From Streptomyces sporangiiformans (GTDB lineage Bacteria > Actinomycetota > Actinomycetes > Streptomycetales > Streptomycetaceae), in the NCBI RefSeq assembly GCF_005768555.2, contig NZ_VCHX02000166.1, positions 32,006 to 96,005 of the forward strand: a stretch of 64,000 nucleotides of DNA, read 5' to 3'. Position numbers and translations under genes: made by a program. The notes below the pieces were generated by a model, which did no database searches, was not told the DNA's origin, and saw only the letters and a program-made list of their open reading frames with translations. Position 1 is the first letter of the stretch. Every line of letters starts with the position of its first letter. This document shows positions 16,264 to 24,478 of this stretch, piece by piece.

Positions 16264-17037
16264 TCAGGCCACCTCCTCTGCGGAGGCGCGTCCCTCGGCC
16301 CCGGGCATGCCACTGACTTCGGTGGGGGCGAGTGGACGGTCGGGCACGTGGAGAACGCCGTGCTCGAGGCTGGCCCGGAACCAGTGGTAGCGCTCCTTGC
16401 CCTTCGGGAGGTACTCGATGTGGTGGAGCATCAGCCCGAGCTCGTCGATGGGCGGAATGCCCGCCTGGTCGGCGGCCGTGACCACGCCGGCCTCCTCCGC
16501 CGATCCACGAGGCCCGAAGAAGGCTGCGAACTCGCGGCAGCCGAAATGGGGCTGCTCATAGCAGGCACCACGTGCGAGTCGGCGGTCGAACTGGTCGCGG
16601 TACTTCGGCAGGGGCGCGGTGCACCGGGCGGTGGCATGGATGGTCGCATGGACGCGGTAGGCGACGTCGCTCAGGGCGACGGTGACCCGCTGGCCGCGGT
16701 CTTCGGCGACGTCGTAGCGGTAGCCGTTGTTCGCCCGCAGGCTCTCGTAGGCGTTCTTGGTGATGATCGAGTTGTTGACCTCGTTGCGCCGGAAGCGGGT
16801 CCACCTCACCGGCTTGAGCTGCTCGATCCGTTCGACCCGGTAGGTCATCTCCGGCTTCCAGAAGATGGCCTCCAGCAGCCCTCTCGCTGCCGAGGGAGTC
16901 ATGATCGGATAGGAAACACGTTCGACTTTGAGTTCCGGGCGGGTGAAGCAGGCCAGCGGTCCCCACGTCTCCACCTGGACGTGAAGTGGACGATCAGCCC
17001 TCTCCTCGCGCTCCTTTCGGGGATGTGACGCAATCAT
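16264..17037 (-). CDS. cas5c: Cas5 (type I-C, Cas5c/Cas5d), orphaned
   Basis: 257 residues from ATG 17037, with AAGGGA about 10 nt upstream. In type I-C systems, which lack Cas6, this RAMP protein processes pre-crRNA and stays in Cascade. Near the N-terminus, LHVQVETWGPLACFTRPELK and SYPIMTPSAARGLLEAIFW are diagnostic, followed by a ferredoxin-like body and a LMLHHIEYLPKGKERYHWF C-terminal strand region. The coding frame is intact, but cas3 is missing upstream (an IS110 transposase ends inside the cas5 start codon) and cas8c is broken downstream. No array is visible. The protein may be expressed, but the system cannot function from this locus alone. Confidence 0.85.
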   Translation of the reverse strand: MIASHPRKEREERADRPLHVQVETWGPLACFTRPELKVERVSYPIMTPSAARGLLEAIFWKPEMTYRVERIEQLKPVRWTRFRRNEVNNSIITKNAYESLRANNGYRYDVAEDRGQRVTVALSDVAYRVHATIHATARCTAPLPKYRDQFDRRLARGACYEQPHFGCREFAAFFGPRGSAEEAGVVTAADQAGIPPIDELGLMLHHIEYLPKGKERYHWFRASLEHGVLHVPDRPLAPTEVSGMPGAEGRASAEEVA

Positions 17038-18095
17038 GCACTTGTTCCCTTCCGTGCCTGCAGGCACAGCCCGTTGTCAGTGCCTGCGGCTAGCTTCCTT
17101 ACGTCGCGCGATCCCGAGGTCTGCACTGCGCGATTAGACAGATATGCGGCGATCTCGTCGGATCTCAGTTCCCTGCGCCGATCAGTGTCGCGAGTGGGGT
17201 GGAATCGCTGCTGGACGATGGACGTCGTGTAGAGCACGCTGTTGAGCCGTCGGTTGCCGCCTCGGTGCAGTCGGTAGCGTTCCTTGTCGGAGGAGTAGAC
17301 CGGGATCGGTGCGGTTCCGGTGTAGCGGGCGAGCTTTGCCGAGCTGTTGAAGCGGGTGATGTCGCCGATCTCGGCGAGGAGGACCGCCGCGGAGACGTGG
17401 CTGATCCCTGTGATCTCCAGGAGCGCGGGTGCCAGCGGGGTGACCAGTTCCCGGATCGTGGTTTCGAGTCCGCGGACGCGTTTGTTCAGCCCGTCTATCT
17501 CCGTGATCATCTCGGTCAGGGCCCGGCGGACGTGCCCGCTCATGTTCGTGGTGCCCACCAGCGCCGTCAGCGAGGTTATGCCGGGCCGGCGGGTGAGGTC
17601 GCCCGGGGTGTGGTCGAGCCAGAGGTGTGTGTATGCCTTGATCTGGTTGATCACTATGGTGCGGCGTCGGACGAGATCGGCCCGTGAGTCGACCAGAACG
17701 CGGAGCTCGCGCACGCGGTCATCGATCCGGTGACGGTCCAGGCTGGGTGTGGCGATCGCGGCGTGGGCGACCGCGACGGCGTCGACGGGGTCGGACTTCG
17801 AGCCGGTGGCGGCGTGCAGTTTGCGGTGTGCCGCCATCAAACGGGTAGGAACCCAGACAACCTCGTGGCCGGCCAGCAGCAGGCCGTCGGCCAGGCGCCG
17901 GGCGAAGCCGCGACCGTCCTCGATGGCCCAGGTGACAGTTGTGCCGTCGGTGATCGTGCGGATCCACTTGAGCAGGACGCCGATCAGGTTCGCGTCGTTC
18001 TTGACGGTCAACGGCCTGGTCAGTCGCTTGCCGTCAGCATCGACGGCCACTGCGACGTGGACGTGCTTGTGCGGGTCGATCCCCACTGTCACCAT
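17034..18095 (-). CDS. IS110-family transposase (DEDD recombinase)
   Basis: 353 residues. The RuvC-like N-terminal domain shows GIDPHKHVHVAV (~5-16), WAIEDGRGFARR (~56-67) and SKSDPVDAVAVAHAA (~99-113), the DEDD acidic residues. The C-terminal Tnp-20 domain has a LARYTGTAPIPVYSSDKERY serine region and HRGGNRRLN. This enzyme inserts IS110 elements without classical inverted repeats, guided by a structured RNA in related elements. The last ~30 residues look atypical and probably read through the element's end into the cas5 leader; the TGA overlaps the cas5 ATG. Confidence 0.88.
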   Translation of the reverse strand: MVTVGIDPHKHVHVAVAVDADGKRLTRPLTVKNDANLIGVLLKWIRTITDGTTVTWAIEDGRGFARRLADGLLLAGHEVVWVPTRLMAAHRKLHAATGSKSDPVDAVAVAHAAIATPSLDRHRIDDRVRELRVLVDSRADLVRRRTIVINQIKAYTHLWLDHTPGDLTRRPGITSLTALVGTTNMSGHVRRALTEMITEIDGLNKRVRGLETTIRELVTPLAPALLEITGISHVSAAVLLAEIGDITRFNSSAKLARYTGTAPIPVYSSDKERYRLHRGGNRRLNSVLYTTSIVQQRFHPTRDTDRRRELRSDEIAAYLSNRAVQTSGSRDVRKLAAGTDNGLCLQARKGTSA

Positions 18096-18342
18096 CGAGT
18101 TGTCCTCTTGTCTGCTGCCGCGGATGACGGGACAGATGCGAGGGCCTCGGCCAGGGGACAGACCTATTGCGAGTTGACGGCTCAGCAGGCTTCCATCAAG
18201 TCACTCCCGGCCAGGGCTCTCGCCCTGTGGACCACCGTGGACATCTCAACGGAAAGCCTTTCGGCACGTGTTCTCCGAGTCACCCGGCGGTCCCGCCGAA
18301 CCTCTCCCGTCGAAGAGGCCCGGCCCGCCAAGGCTGCACCAA
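18096..18342 (-). other. IS110 non-coding left end, possible bridge-RNA locus
   Basis: About 250 bp upstream of the IS110 transposase without a gene. It includes a CAGGGC-TCTC-GCCCTG hairpin at 18212-18227. In the IS110 group, the sequence 5' of the transposase encodes the bridge RNA that pairs with target and donor DNA. This placement is established for relatives such as IS621; applying it here is inference. Confidence 0.4.
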
Positions 18343-18417
18343 TGAGCGGCGTGCATCGTGAAGGTGCTGGTCACGGGTCTGGCGTGAGCTGTCTTCGGCG
18401 TACTCGTGCTGGTCGTG

Positions 18418-18558
18418 GGCGGCAGTCTGAGGTGTAGATCGTCTGGCAGGTGCGGGTTTTGCGATTTCTCGCCCGCCGTCTCGGGTTGCACTCGTACGCT
18501 CCGGGGCATGGTGGGCCCCGAGGTGCATGAGCGGATCACCGCGCGCCGCGCGGCACGG
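18418..18558 (+). repeat. Direct repeat, truncated copy 1
   Basis: About 140 nt matching 19562-19700 (shared GTAGATCGTCTGGCA, GAGGTGCATGAGCGGATCACC). It includes the promoter/leader and first ~15 codons (ATG 18508, VHERITARRA) of the coiled-coil/winged-helix gene, then diverges. This is a broken duplicate. Confidence 0.8.
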
Positions 18559-18679
18559 GGGGCACCGAAGCTGCTGGGCTATTGCGGGAGCAGAAGCTCT
18601 TGGTCGGGCCGCTGCGGGAGCAGCGGCCGGCCCGGTTAATCGGTTGCGGACCTTCGGGATGGAGTGTCTGATCCCGGCT

Positions 18680-19543
18680 ATGACGATTGTGCTGGGTACG
18701 CCGACCGTCGACGGGGTACGCGAGGCCATGGCCGCGCTGCGGGAGTGGCAGTACGACGAAGCGCCGATGCAGTTGCATTCCGGGGACATCGGCTGGAACT
18801 ACCGGTTCGGAACGGCCGAGACGGCCGCGGTCCGGACCTGGAGTCGGGACGGGCGGATTCTCGCGGTCGGAATGCTCGACTCGCCGACGCTGGTGCGCAT
18901 GACGGTCGCTCCGGACGCTTTCCAGGATGAGGACTTGGCGCGGCGGCTTGTCGAGGACTTCTCGCTGCCTGAGCGCGGCGTGCTGCCGGAAGGAGCGGTG
19001 TCCATCGAGGCGCCACTGGGCCTGCTGCTCCACGACCTGCTGAGCAAGGAGGGCTGGGGCGTCGGCGAGCCGTGGACGCCGCTCTTCCGCGACCTCACCG
19101 AGCAAGTGGAGGACCCCGGCGTGCGGATCAAGTCGATCGGTCCGGAGCAGGCGCAGGACTTCGCCGACGTCCTGCGGTCGGCGTTCAACACCTCGCGGCC
19201 TACGCGCGAGTACTGGCACGCGATGTCGGCGGGACCGTTCTACGCCGACGCCCGCTGCCTGGGCGCCTATGACGACCAGGGCAGCGTGGCGGCGGTGGTG
19301 ACGGTGTGGTCGGCCGGCCCGGGGAAGCCGGGGCTGGTCGAGCCGATGGGCGTCCACGAGGACCACCGTGGTCGCGGCTACGGCCGGGCGATCACCGTGG
19401 CCGGGGCGGCCGCGCTGCGGGAGATGGGCTCGTCGAGCGTAAGTGTATGCACGCCGAGTTCCAACGTCGGCGGCGTCGCCACGTACAAGGCGGCCGGGTT
19501 CGAGGTGCGGCCGGAGGTGCGGGACCGGATCCGGACGGCCTGA
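18680..19543 (+). CDS. GNAT-family N-acetyltransferase
   Basis: 287 residues from ATG 18680; an in-frame ATG at 18659 is the alternative. The C-terminal GNAT domain (~150-285) carries the acetyl-CoA loop PMGVHEDHRGRGYGRAI and the CTPSSNVGGVATYKAAGFE signature with the usual YKxxGF ending. The N-terminal half (~1-140) is a degenerate first GNAT-like or unrelated alpha/beta domain. Substrate unknown; family members acetylate small amines, antibiotics or protein N-termini. The gene lies inside the inverted-repeat-bounded element between two copies of another gene's start, so it is probably cargo. Confidence 0.8.
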   Translation: MTIVLGTPTVDGVREAMAALREWQYDEAPMQLHSGDIGWNYRFGTAETAAVRTWSRDGRILAVGMLDSPTLVRMTVAPDAFQDEDLARRLVEDFSLPERGVLPEGAVSIEAPLGLLLHDLLSKEGWGVGEPWTPLFRDLTEQVEDPGVRIKSIGPEQAQDFADVLRSAFNTSRPTREYWHAMSAGPFYADARCLGAYDDQGSVAAVVTVWSAGPGKPGLVEPMGVHEDHRGRGYGRAITVAGAAALREMGSSSVSVCTPSSNVGGVATYKAAGFEVRPEVRDRIRTA

Positions 19544-19561
19544 CGCCGGGGCTGCTCGGTA

Positions 19562-19700
19562 AGGCGGCAGTCTGGGGCGTAGATCGTCTGGCAAGTGCGG
19601 GTTTCCGGTTTCTCATCCGCCGTCGCGGGTTGCGCTCGTACGCTCCGGCGCATGGTGGATCCCGAGGTGCATGAGCGGATCACCGCGCGCCGCGCGGAGC
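19562..19700 (+). repeat. Direct repeat, copy 2
   Basis: Partner of 18418-18558; here it continues into the intact coiled-coil/winged-helix gene. Confidence 0.8.
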
Positions 19701-20107
19701 TGGATGAACTCGAAGAGCAGTTGGTCAAGCAGCTGTCCGAGGTGCGGGCCGAGCGGGACGAACTGGCCGTGGCGGTGCGGGTGTGGCAGCGGATGAGCGA
19801 ACAGCTCGCTGACGAGCGGGCAACGGCCGGGTCGCCGGTGGTGCAGGTGGCGGGTCGGGCGGTGCGGCTGGTCCCGGACCGGGCGTCAGGGGTGGCCGAG
19901 TCCGCGCTGCCGGCGGACTACCTGCGCATCCTGGCCGCCGTGCGGCAGGCCGGCGGGCCGGTCGCCACCCGGGCCGTCGGTGAGGCGTTGGGTCTGGACA
20001 CTGGGGTGCGGGGCAAGCTGGAGCCGCTGCGCGGGAAGTTGACCAAGCTGGCCGATCGCGGCTGGCTGCACAAGCGGGGTGACGGCAAGTTCACCGTGCG
20101 CCCGTAG
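19652..20107 (+). CDS. Coiled-coil / winged-helix protein of the IS-like element
   Basis: 151 residues from ATG 19652. Residues ~3-52 form a charged coiled coil (RRAELDELEEQLVKQLSEV). The C-terminal ~65 residues (LPADYLRILAAVRQAGG ... LTKLADRGWLHKRGDGKF) look like a winged helix. The protein probably binds DNA as a dimer. Its start and leader are duplicated at 18508, on the other side of the GNAT gene. The transposase frame follows 61 nt later on the same strand, suggesting it is an accessory of that element. I do not know a named family. Confidence 0.65.
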   Translation: MVDPEVHERITARRAELDELEEQLVKQLSEVRAERDELAVAVRVWQRMSEQLADERATAGSPVVQVAGRAVRLVPDRASGVAESALPADYLRILAAVRQAGGPVATRAVGEALGLDTGVRGKLEPLRGKLTKLADRGWLHKRGDGKFTVRP

Positions 20108-20168
20108 TCGCCGGACTCGAAGAGCGGGTGGGCGTAACCGGCGGGCCCCCGGCGGGAGTTGAGTTGGT

Positions 20169-20576
20169 GTGAAGAAAAACAACGAAACCGTCGAGGGCCC
20201 TGACGGCCTTGTCTACACCGCCCGCCTGCCGCTGTCGAGCGCCACCTTGAACTATCTCGCCGATCTGATCCGCGGCCACTGCAAGAAGAACCGCTCGCCG
20301 TGGCGGGCGCTGCCCGCCGGGAAGATCGCCGGGATCGTGCTGGCGGTGCTGCGCTGTGACCAGCGGCCCGGCGACCTGGCCGGCGGCAACCGGCCCCTGA
20401 CCCCCGGCCAGAAACTGTCGAACACCGTGCTGGCCGCAGTCCGCGCCCCGGTCGAGCACGGCTTCGCCCACCTGAAGAACTGGCGCGTCCTCACCAAGCT
20501 CCGCACCGACCCGAAGTCGGCGACCGTCCTGGTCAGGGCCCTGCTGGTGCTGACCAACCGCGAAATCGCCCGCTGA
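20169..20576 (+). pseudogene. IS5-type transposase with in-frame loss of the catalytic core
   Basis: 135 codons from GTG 20169. The N-terminal half (LPLSSATLNYLADLIRGHC, LPAGKIAGIVLAVLRCDQR) is the helix-turn-helix region of DDE_Tnp_4-type transposases. The C-terminal half (LTPGQKLSNTVLAAVRAPVE, HGFAHLKNWRVLTKLR, RALLVLTNREI) is the family's C-terminus. Full-length relatives have about 130-150 residues with the DDE triad between AGGN and LTPGQK; here they are directly joined and the frame is kept. The product cannot be catalytic but retains DNA-binding parts, so it could be a repressor or a helpless derivative. Confidence 0.75.
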
Positions 20577-20678
20577 CCGATGATCTTCGCGAGAGGCATC
20601 CGCCCACGACCAACCCGAGAATCCCGAAGACGACTCACGCCAGACCCGTGACCTGCGACTTCACGATGCACACTGCTC

Positions 20679-21750
20679 AATAGGTGTTCTCGTTCGAGCC
20701 TCGCTGCCAGGGGCTGGCTGGCTCACAGAAGTAGACCGCGATGCTGGTGGCGCGGGTGAACTCGTCGTGCCGGCCCATCTCGCTGCCCTGATCCCAGGTC
20801 AGAGAGCGGGCGAGGTCGGCGGGCAGGCCGGTGAAGGTGAGCACGAGAGCGTCACGGACGTGTTCAGCGGTGCGGCCGTTGGGCAGGTGCAGGAGCTTGA
20901 CGTAACGGGTGGTGCGGTCGACCAGAGTGCCGATGGCCGACCGTTGCCCTGGCCGACGATGAGGTCGCCTTCCTCATGTCCCGCGACCTGGCGGTCGGCG
21001 GCTTCGGCCGGGCGCTGGCTGACCAGAGCGCCGGATAGACGAACCGGGTGGCGCGCTGGTCGACGCGGCGCCTGCGGCGGCGGGCATGGCGCCCGGTGCG
21101 CAGCACGTCGGGCTTGCGCTCCAGGCCGCCGCGGTGTGGCAGGTAGATCGCCTGGTAGATGGTCTCGTGGGCCAGGTGGCGGTCCGGCTCGTCCGGGAAG
21201 GCGGAGCGCAGGACCTGGCTGATCTGCTCTGGGCTCCAGCGCCGGTCGAGGTGCTGCTGGATGAACTCCTTCAGCTCCGGGCGCGGCGTATCTTGACTTC
21301 CTTGGAGCGGGCGCGGCGCACGGCAGTTCGCCGCTGGGCCTGGAACGGGTGGTACTTGCCGGTGCGCGGGTCGCGGTTGCGGCGCACCTCGCGGCTGATC
21401 GTGGCAGGGTCCCGGCCGAGCTCGCGGGCGATGGCACGCAGGGACTTCTTGGCCCGCAGCAGGTCGGCGATGACGATCCGCTCGTCCTCCGACAGGAACC
21501 GCGGCGAGCTCGCGCCGGTGTCCCGCTCCTTGGTGATGGGCGGGTAGACGTGCTCACGGCCGGACCGGTCGACGACCTTCCGTCCGTACCGCCAGCGGTT
21601 CCCCGTCTTGCGGTTGGTGCCCACCTCACGGCACGCGGCCGAGTTGCTCAATCCCTGCGCCATGAGTGGAAGGTATTGGTCGCGTTTCTCCGCGACCGCG
21701 CCCCGACCCCTGCTAAGGGAACCCGGGGCGCGTCGGTAGCTCCACGTCAT
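20679..21750 (-). pseudogene. IS30-family transposase, frameshifted and truncated
   Basis: The N-terminal frame (to about 21290) gives the IS30 helix-turn-helix: GLSNSAACREVGTNRKTG and SLRAIARELGRDPATISREV. The catalytic part is spread over other frames: PELKEFIQQHLDRRW, HEEGDLIVGQG (first acidic site) and WDQGSEMGRHDEF near 20780, ending as SPWQRGSNENT at the element's right inverted repeat. At least two frameshifts and loss of the C-terminus make it inactive. Confidence 0.75.
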
Positions 21751-21774
21751 TCGACACGGTCCTGCAAAAGCCGA

Positions 21775-21813
21775 CCGACGACGGGCGTCGGCGAAGGCGC
21801 CGCCCGTCGTCGG
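21775..21813 (-). terminator. Hairpin after the fucosidase gene
   Basis: A 13-bp perfect stem (CCGACGACGGGCG/CGCCCGTCGTCGG) with a 13-nt loop, 6 nt beyond the GH29 stop. Confidence 0.7.
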
Positions 21814-21818
21814 AATCG

Positions 21819-23771
21819 TCAGAGGGCGATGATCTGCCACTGCTTCTCAGGCGCGCGGTTGTACGTGAACTGGTTGATGTTGGCCCCGTCGGCGGTCGAG
21901 CCTCCGTCGACGTTGAGCGACAGTCCGCTGAACCGGTTGGTGAGGTAGTAGTAGCCGTCGCCGGTCGGCGTGACCGCCCAGTGCTGCTGGGGAACGTTGT
22001 GGTCCGCATAGATGGCGACGTTCCCGCCGTCCACCCGGGAGAGTCCGGCCACCTCCATCAGCTTGCCGCTGTTCACGTTCTTGATCTCGTAGTAGCCGTC
22101 TCCGGTGGAGACAAAGGTCCACTTCTGGGCGGTGTTGTTCAGCCACGGCCATTGCTGGATGTTGGTGCCGTTGGCGGTGCCGAAGTTGTACACGTCGGCG
22201 ACTTTGCCGCTCTTGCGGTTGACGATGCGGTAGACCGTGCCGTCGCCCGGCAGGACTTTCGACACCAGTACCGGCTTGGCCGTCCGACCGCCGATCCTGA
22301 CGCCGCCCATGTTGGCGTAGTCGCCGGTGGCCGCGTTGGCCTGGATCCGTACGAAGCCCACGTTCCGGGCGGGCCATTCGGCCACCTTGGTGGCGCGGTT
22401 GCCCGCCCAGGTGCCGGTGGCGACCTGGGTGAAGGTCGTGCCGTCGGTGCTGGTGGAGATGGTGTACGAGGTGATGTCGCCGTCGGTGGAGTTGGTGCGG
22501 TTCCACTGCTTGGGCAGGTACTCCAGGGTGGAGACGTTGTTCCACACCCCGCCCAGATCGATCGTGACCGAGTGAGGCAGGGCCGAGGGCAGTCCCCACG
22601 TCGACCAGCAGGTCTCGTAGCCCCTGTCGCTCAGCCCGTCGATGGCGTGGAGCGGTCCCTCGCCGGTGCGGAATCCGGTGGCGTAGGCACTGACGGGCGT
22701 CACGGGGTACTCGACGCGCAGCATCTGCGTCGGCAGTGGCGGCCTGGACGTGTTGGGGCTCCAGGCCGCCCCGACTTCGGCGAGTCGGTTGACGATGTTG
22801 GTGTCCAGCTTGCCGTTGCGGTTGGGCGGGCAGTTGAGGATGAACGAGGTGTACTTCGGTTCCAGGTCGGCCAGGTGGGACAGGATCGCGTCCTTGCTCA
22901 TCAGGCCCTCGGTCGGCGTGGCCGGATGCCAGAACCAGCCGTTGCTGATCGTCTGTCCCTGCGTGGCGGCGTAGGTGTTCCCGGCCGGCGCCGAGACGCC
23001 CAGCGGCTCCTCGAAGTAGATCGCGTCGCCGAGCCACGGCACCGACAGCGCACCGTGGTCGATCATGACGATGTCCGGCTGGAGCGACTTCACGTGCTCG
23101 CGGATCCGCTGGTAGGAGACGGCCTGCTGGCCCATCTGCCAGGCGTATCCGTCAGTGATGAACATGTCGATGGTGCCGTAGTTGGTGAGCAGCTCGGTGA
23201 TCTGGCCGAGCATGAAGGTCATGTCGCCGGGCTGGATGGCATCGGTGATCTCGAGGCCGGACACCTTGTGCCGGCTCTCCCATGCCTCGACACCGAAGGT
23301 GCGGTCCCATATCGAGTAGTAGAACCCGACCTTCAGCCCCTTCGCCCGGAAGGCGTCACAGTACGCCTTCACCACGTCCTGCTTGTAGGAGCTGTTCGCG
23401 ACGTTCTGGGTGCCGTAGGCGCTGGGCCACAGGGCGAAGCCGTCATGGTGCTTGGTCGTCAGGATGCCGTAGCTCATCTTCGCCGCCGCGGCGGCGGCGG
23501 CCCACTGGGCACAGTCCACGGCCGTGGGGGCGAACAGAGCGGGGTCCTGGTTAGGGGCTGCCCACTCCTCGTTGGTGAACGTGCCCAGGCTGAAGTGGTT
23601 GAACATGCCGAACCGCATGTTCACCAGGTTCTCCAGGTTGGTCTGGGGGTCCGCGGCCGCCGCCTCCGCCAGCAGGGGCGACAACGCGGGGACCAAAGGG
23701 AGCGCGGTCGCGGCCACAGCGGCGCCCGCGGCGCCCAACAGCGTGCGGCGGGACAGTCTTTTTGACGACAA
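21819..23771 (-). CDS. Secreted GH29 alpha-L-fucosidase with F5/8C and ricin-type domains
   Basis: 650 residues from TTG 23771, which has AGGAG 7 nt upstream and opens a Tat signal (SSKRLSRRTLLGAAG) directly. An ATG at 23810 would place extra residues before the signal. The GH29 barrel spans ~45-370: TKHHDGFALWP at ~106-116 and IDMFITDGYAW around the nucleophile Asp ~207. A discoidin-like F5/8C module follows (~400-510). A ricin-type beta-trefoil ends the protein, with repeats such as NIQQWPWLNNTAQKW, ADHNVPQQHW and RAPEKQW. It releases L-fucose from glycans outside the cell, feeding the fucose operon at 27.8-37.2 kb. Confidence 0.88.
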   Translation of the reverse strand: MSSKRLSRRTLLGAAGAAVAATALPLVPALSPLLAEAAAADPQTNLENLVNMRFGMFNHFSLGTFTNEEWAAPNQDPALFAPTAVDCAQWAAAAAAAKMSYGILTTKHHDGFALWPSAYGTQNVANSSYKQDVVKAYCDAFRAKGLKVGFYYSIWDRTFGVEAWESRHKVSGLEITDAIQPGDMTFMLGQITELLTNYGTIDMFITDGYAWQMGQQAVSYQRIREHVKSLQPDIVMIDHGALSVPWLGDAIYFEEPLGVSAPAGNTYAATQGQTISNGWFWHPATPTEGLMSKDAILSHLADLEPKYTSFILNCPPNRNGKLDTNIVNRLAEVGAAWSPNTSRPPLPTQMLRVEYPVTPVSAYATGFRTGEGPLHAIDGLSDRGYETCWSTWGLPSALPHSVTIDLGGVWNNVSTLEYLPKQWNRTNSTDGDITSYTISTSTDGTTFTQVATGTWAGNRATKVAEWPARNVGFVRIQANAATGDYANMGGVRIGGRTAKPVLVSKVLPGDGTVYRIVNRKSGKVADVYNFGTANGTNIQQWPWLNNTAQKWTFVSTGDGYYEIKNVNSGKLMEVAGLSRVDGGNVAIYADHNVPQQHWAVTPTGDGYYYLTNRFSGLSLNVDGGSTADGANINQFTYNRAPEKQWQIIAL

Positions 23772-24478
23772 GGGCTTACTCCTACGTCCGGGGGAATTCG
23801 GCGCCTGCATCCACGGGAAACCGCTTCGTCCGTTCGCGGGAGGAAGCCGCACACCCCGACGATTTGGGCACGAGGGCGTGCCTTGACGGGGAGAACACAC
23901 GAATGGCGCGGTACTTCTGGGTGTCGGGTACCGGATGTTACGCATGAAGTTCGGCCATGTGACCCGTCCGCGTCAACAGGCGTGAAGGGATGAACCGCCA
24001 CCCACGGGAAGTCGTTTTGCCTGTTAGGGCAGTGATATTGCGATTCGCTCGTCGCTAGACATCGCATGTTTAGCGCCTTCACCTACCCGGGCCGCCCGGA
24101 ACACAGGCGACGAGCAGTCGAACCCGTTCATGATGTTATGGGCTGCTTCTTTGTTTCGATTCGCCAGGTGAGTGTGGGCCGTGATCGTTGCCCCGCTTTA
24201 GCTCCCACGCACTACTGCTGCCGGAGGCATTGACGCATCCTGCTTCCCACACTTAGTACTCCAGTTGCAGTTCGCTATCGTCGCTGGTCAGGAGCCTGTT
24301 TCTGAGTGTACCGAGCTGACTGGCCGTCATGTGGCGGGAGCTCGCTGGTGACCCGGGGACGGTCGTGATCGACTGGGGCCGACAGACCGTGAACCCGAGG
24401 AGGTGCCGTGACGAGGCGTCCACCAACGGCCCCGGACCCGCGGCGCACCGCACGCCGCGGGTCGCGGTGGCTGAAGGG
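23772..24478. promoter_or_regulatory. Fucosidase upstream region, no gene seen
   Basis: About 700 bp between the GH29 start and the end of the beta-helix gene. It must hold the GH29 promoter and the beta-helix terminator. It is locally A+T-richer near 23990-24170. I see no convincing open frame or strong palindrome. Confidence 0.4.

Larger units (their letters stand above)
18343..20678 (+). mobile_element. Inverted-repeat-bounded element carrying a GNAT gene
   Basis: The ends 18343-18420 and 20601-20678 are inverted repeats of about 75 nt with strong similarity (shared blocks GTGCATCGTGAAG, GTCACGGGTCTGGCGTGAG, GTCTTCGG and GGTCGTGGGCGG). Inside, in order, are a truncated first copy of a coiled-coil/winged-helix gene start, a GNAT acetyltransferase, the intact coiled-coil/winged-helix gene, and a transposase lacking its catalytic middle. 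The right end abuts the truncated IS30 transposase, so the element appears inserted in, or recombined with, IS30. Confidence 0.65.

Noticed and set aside
18147..18342. Missing C-terminus of IS30 to the left of the inverted-repeat element
   Set aside because: No frame on either strand continued the IS30 protein; the sequence fits the IS110 left end instead.
15262..18343. Possible CRISPR array near the cas remnant
   Set aside because: No regularly spaced repeats were found on either side; both flanks are insertion sequences.
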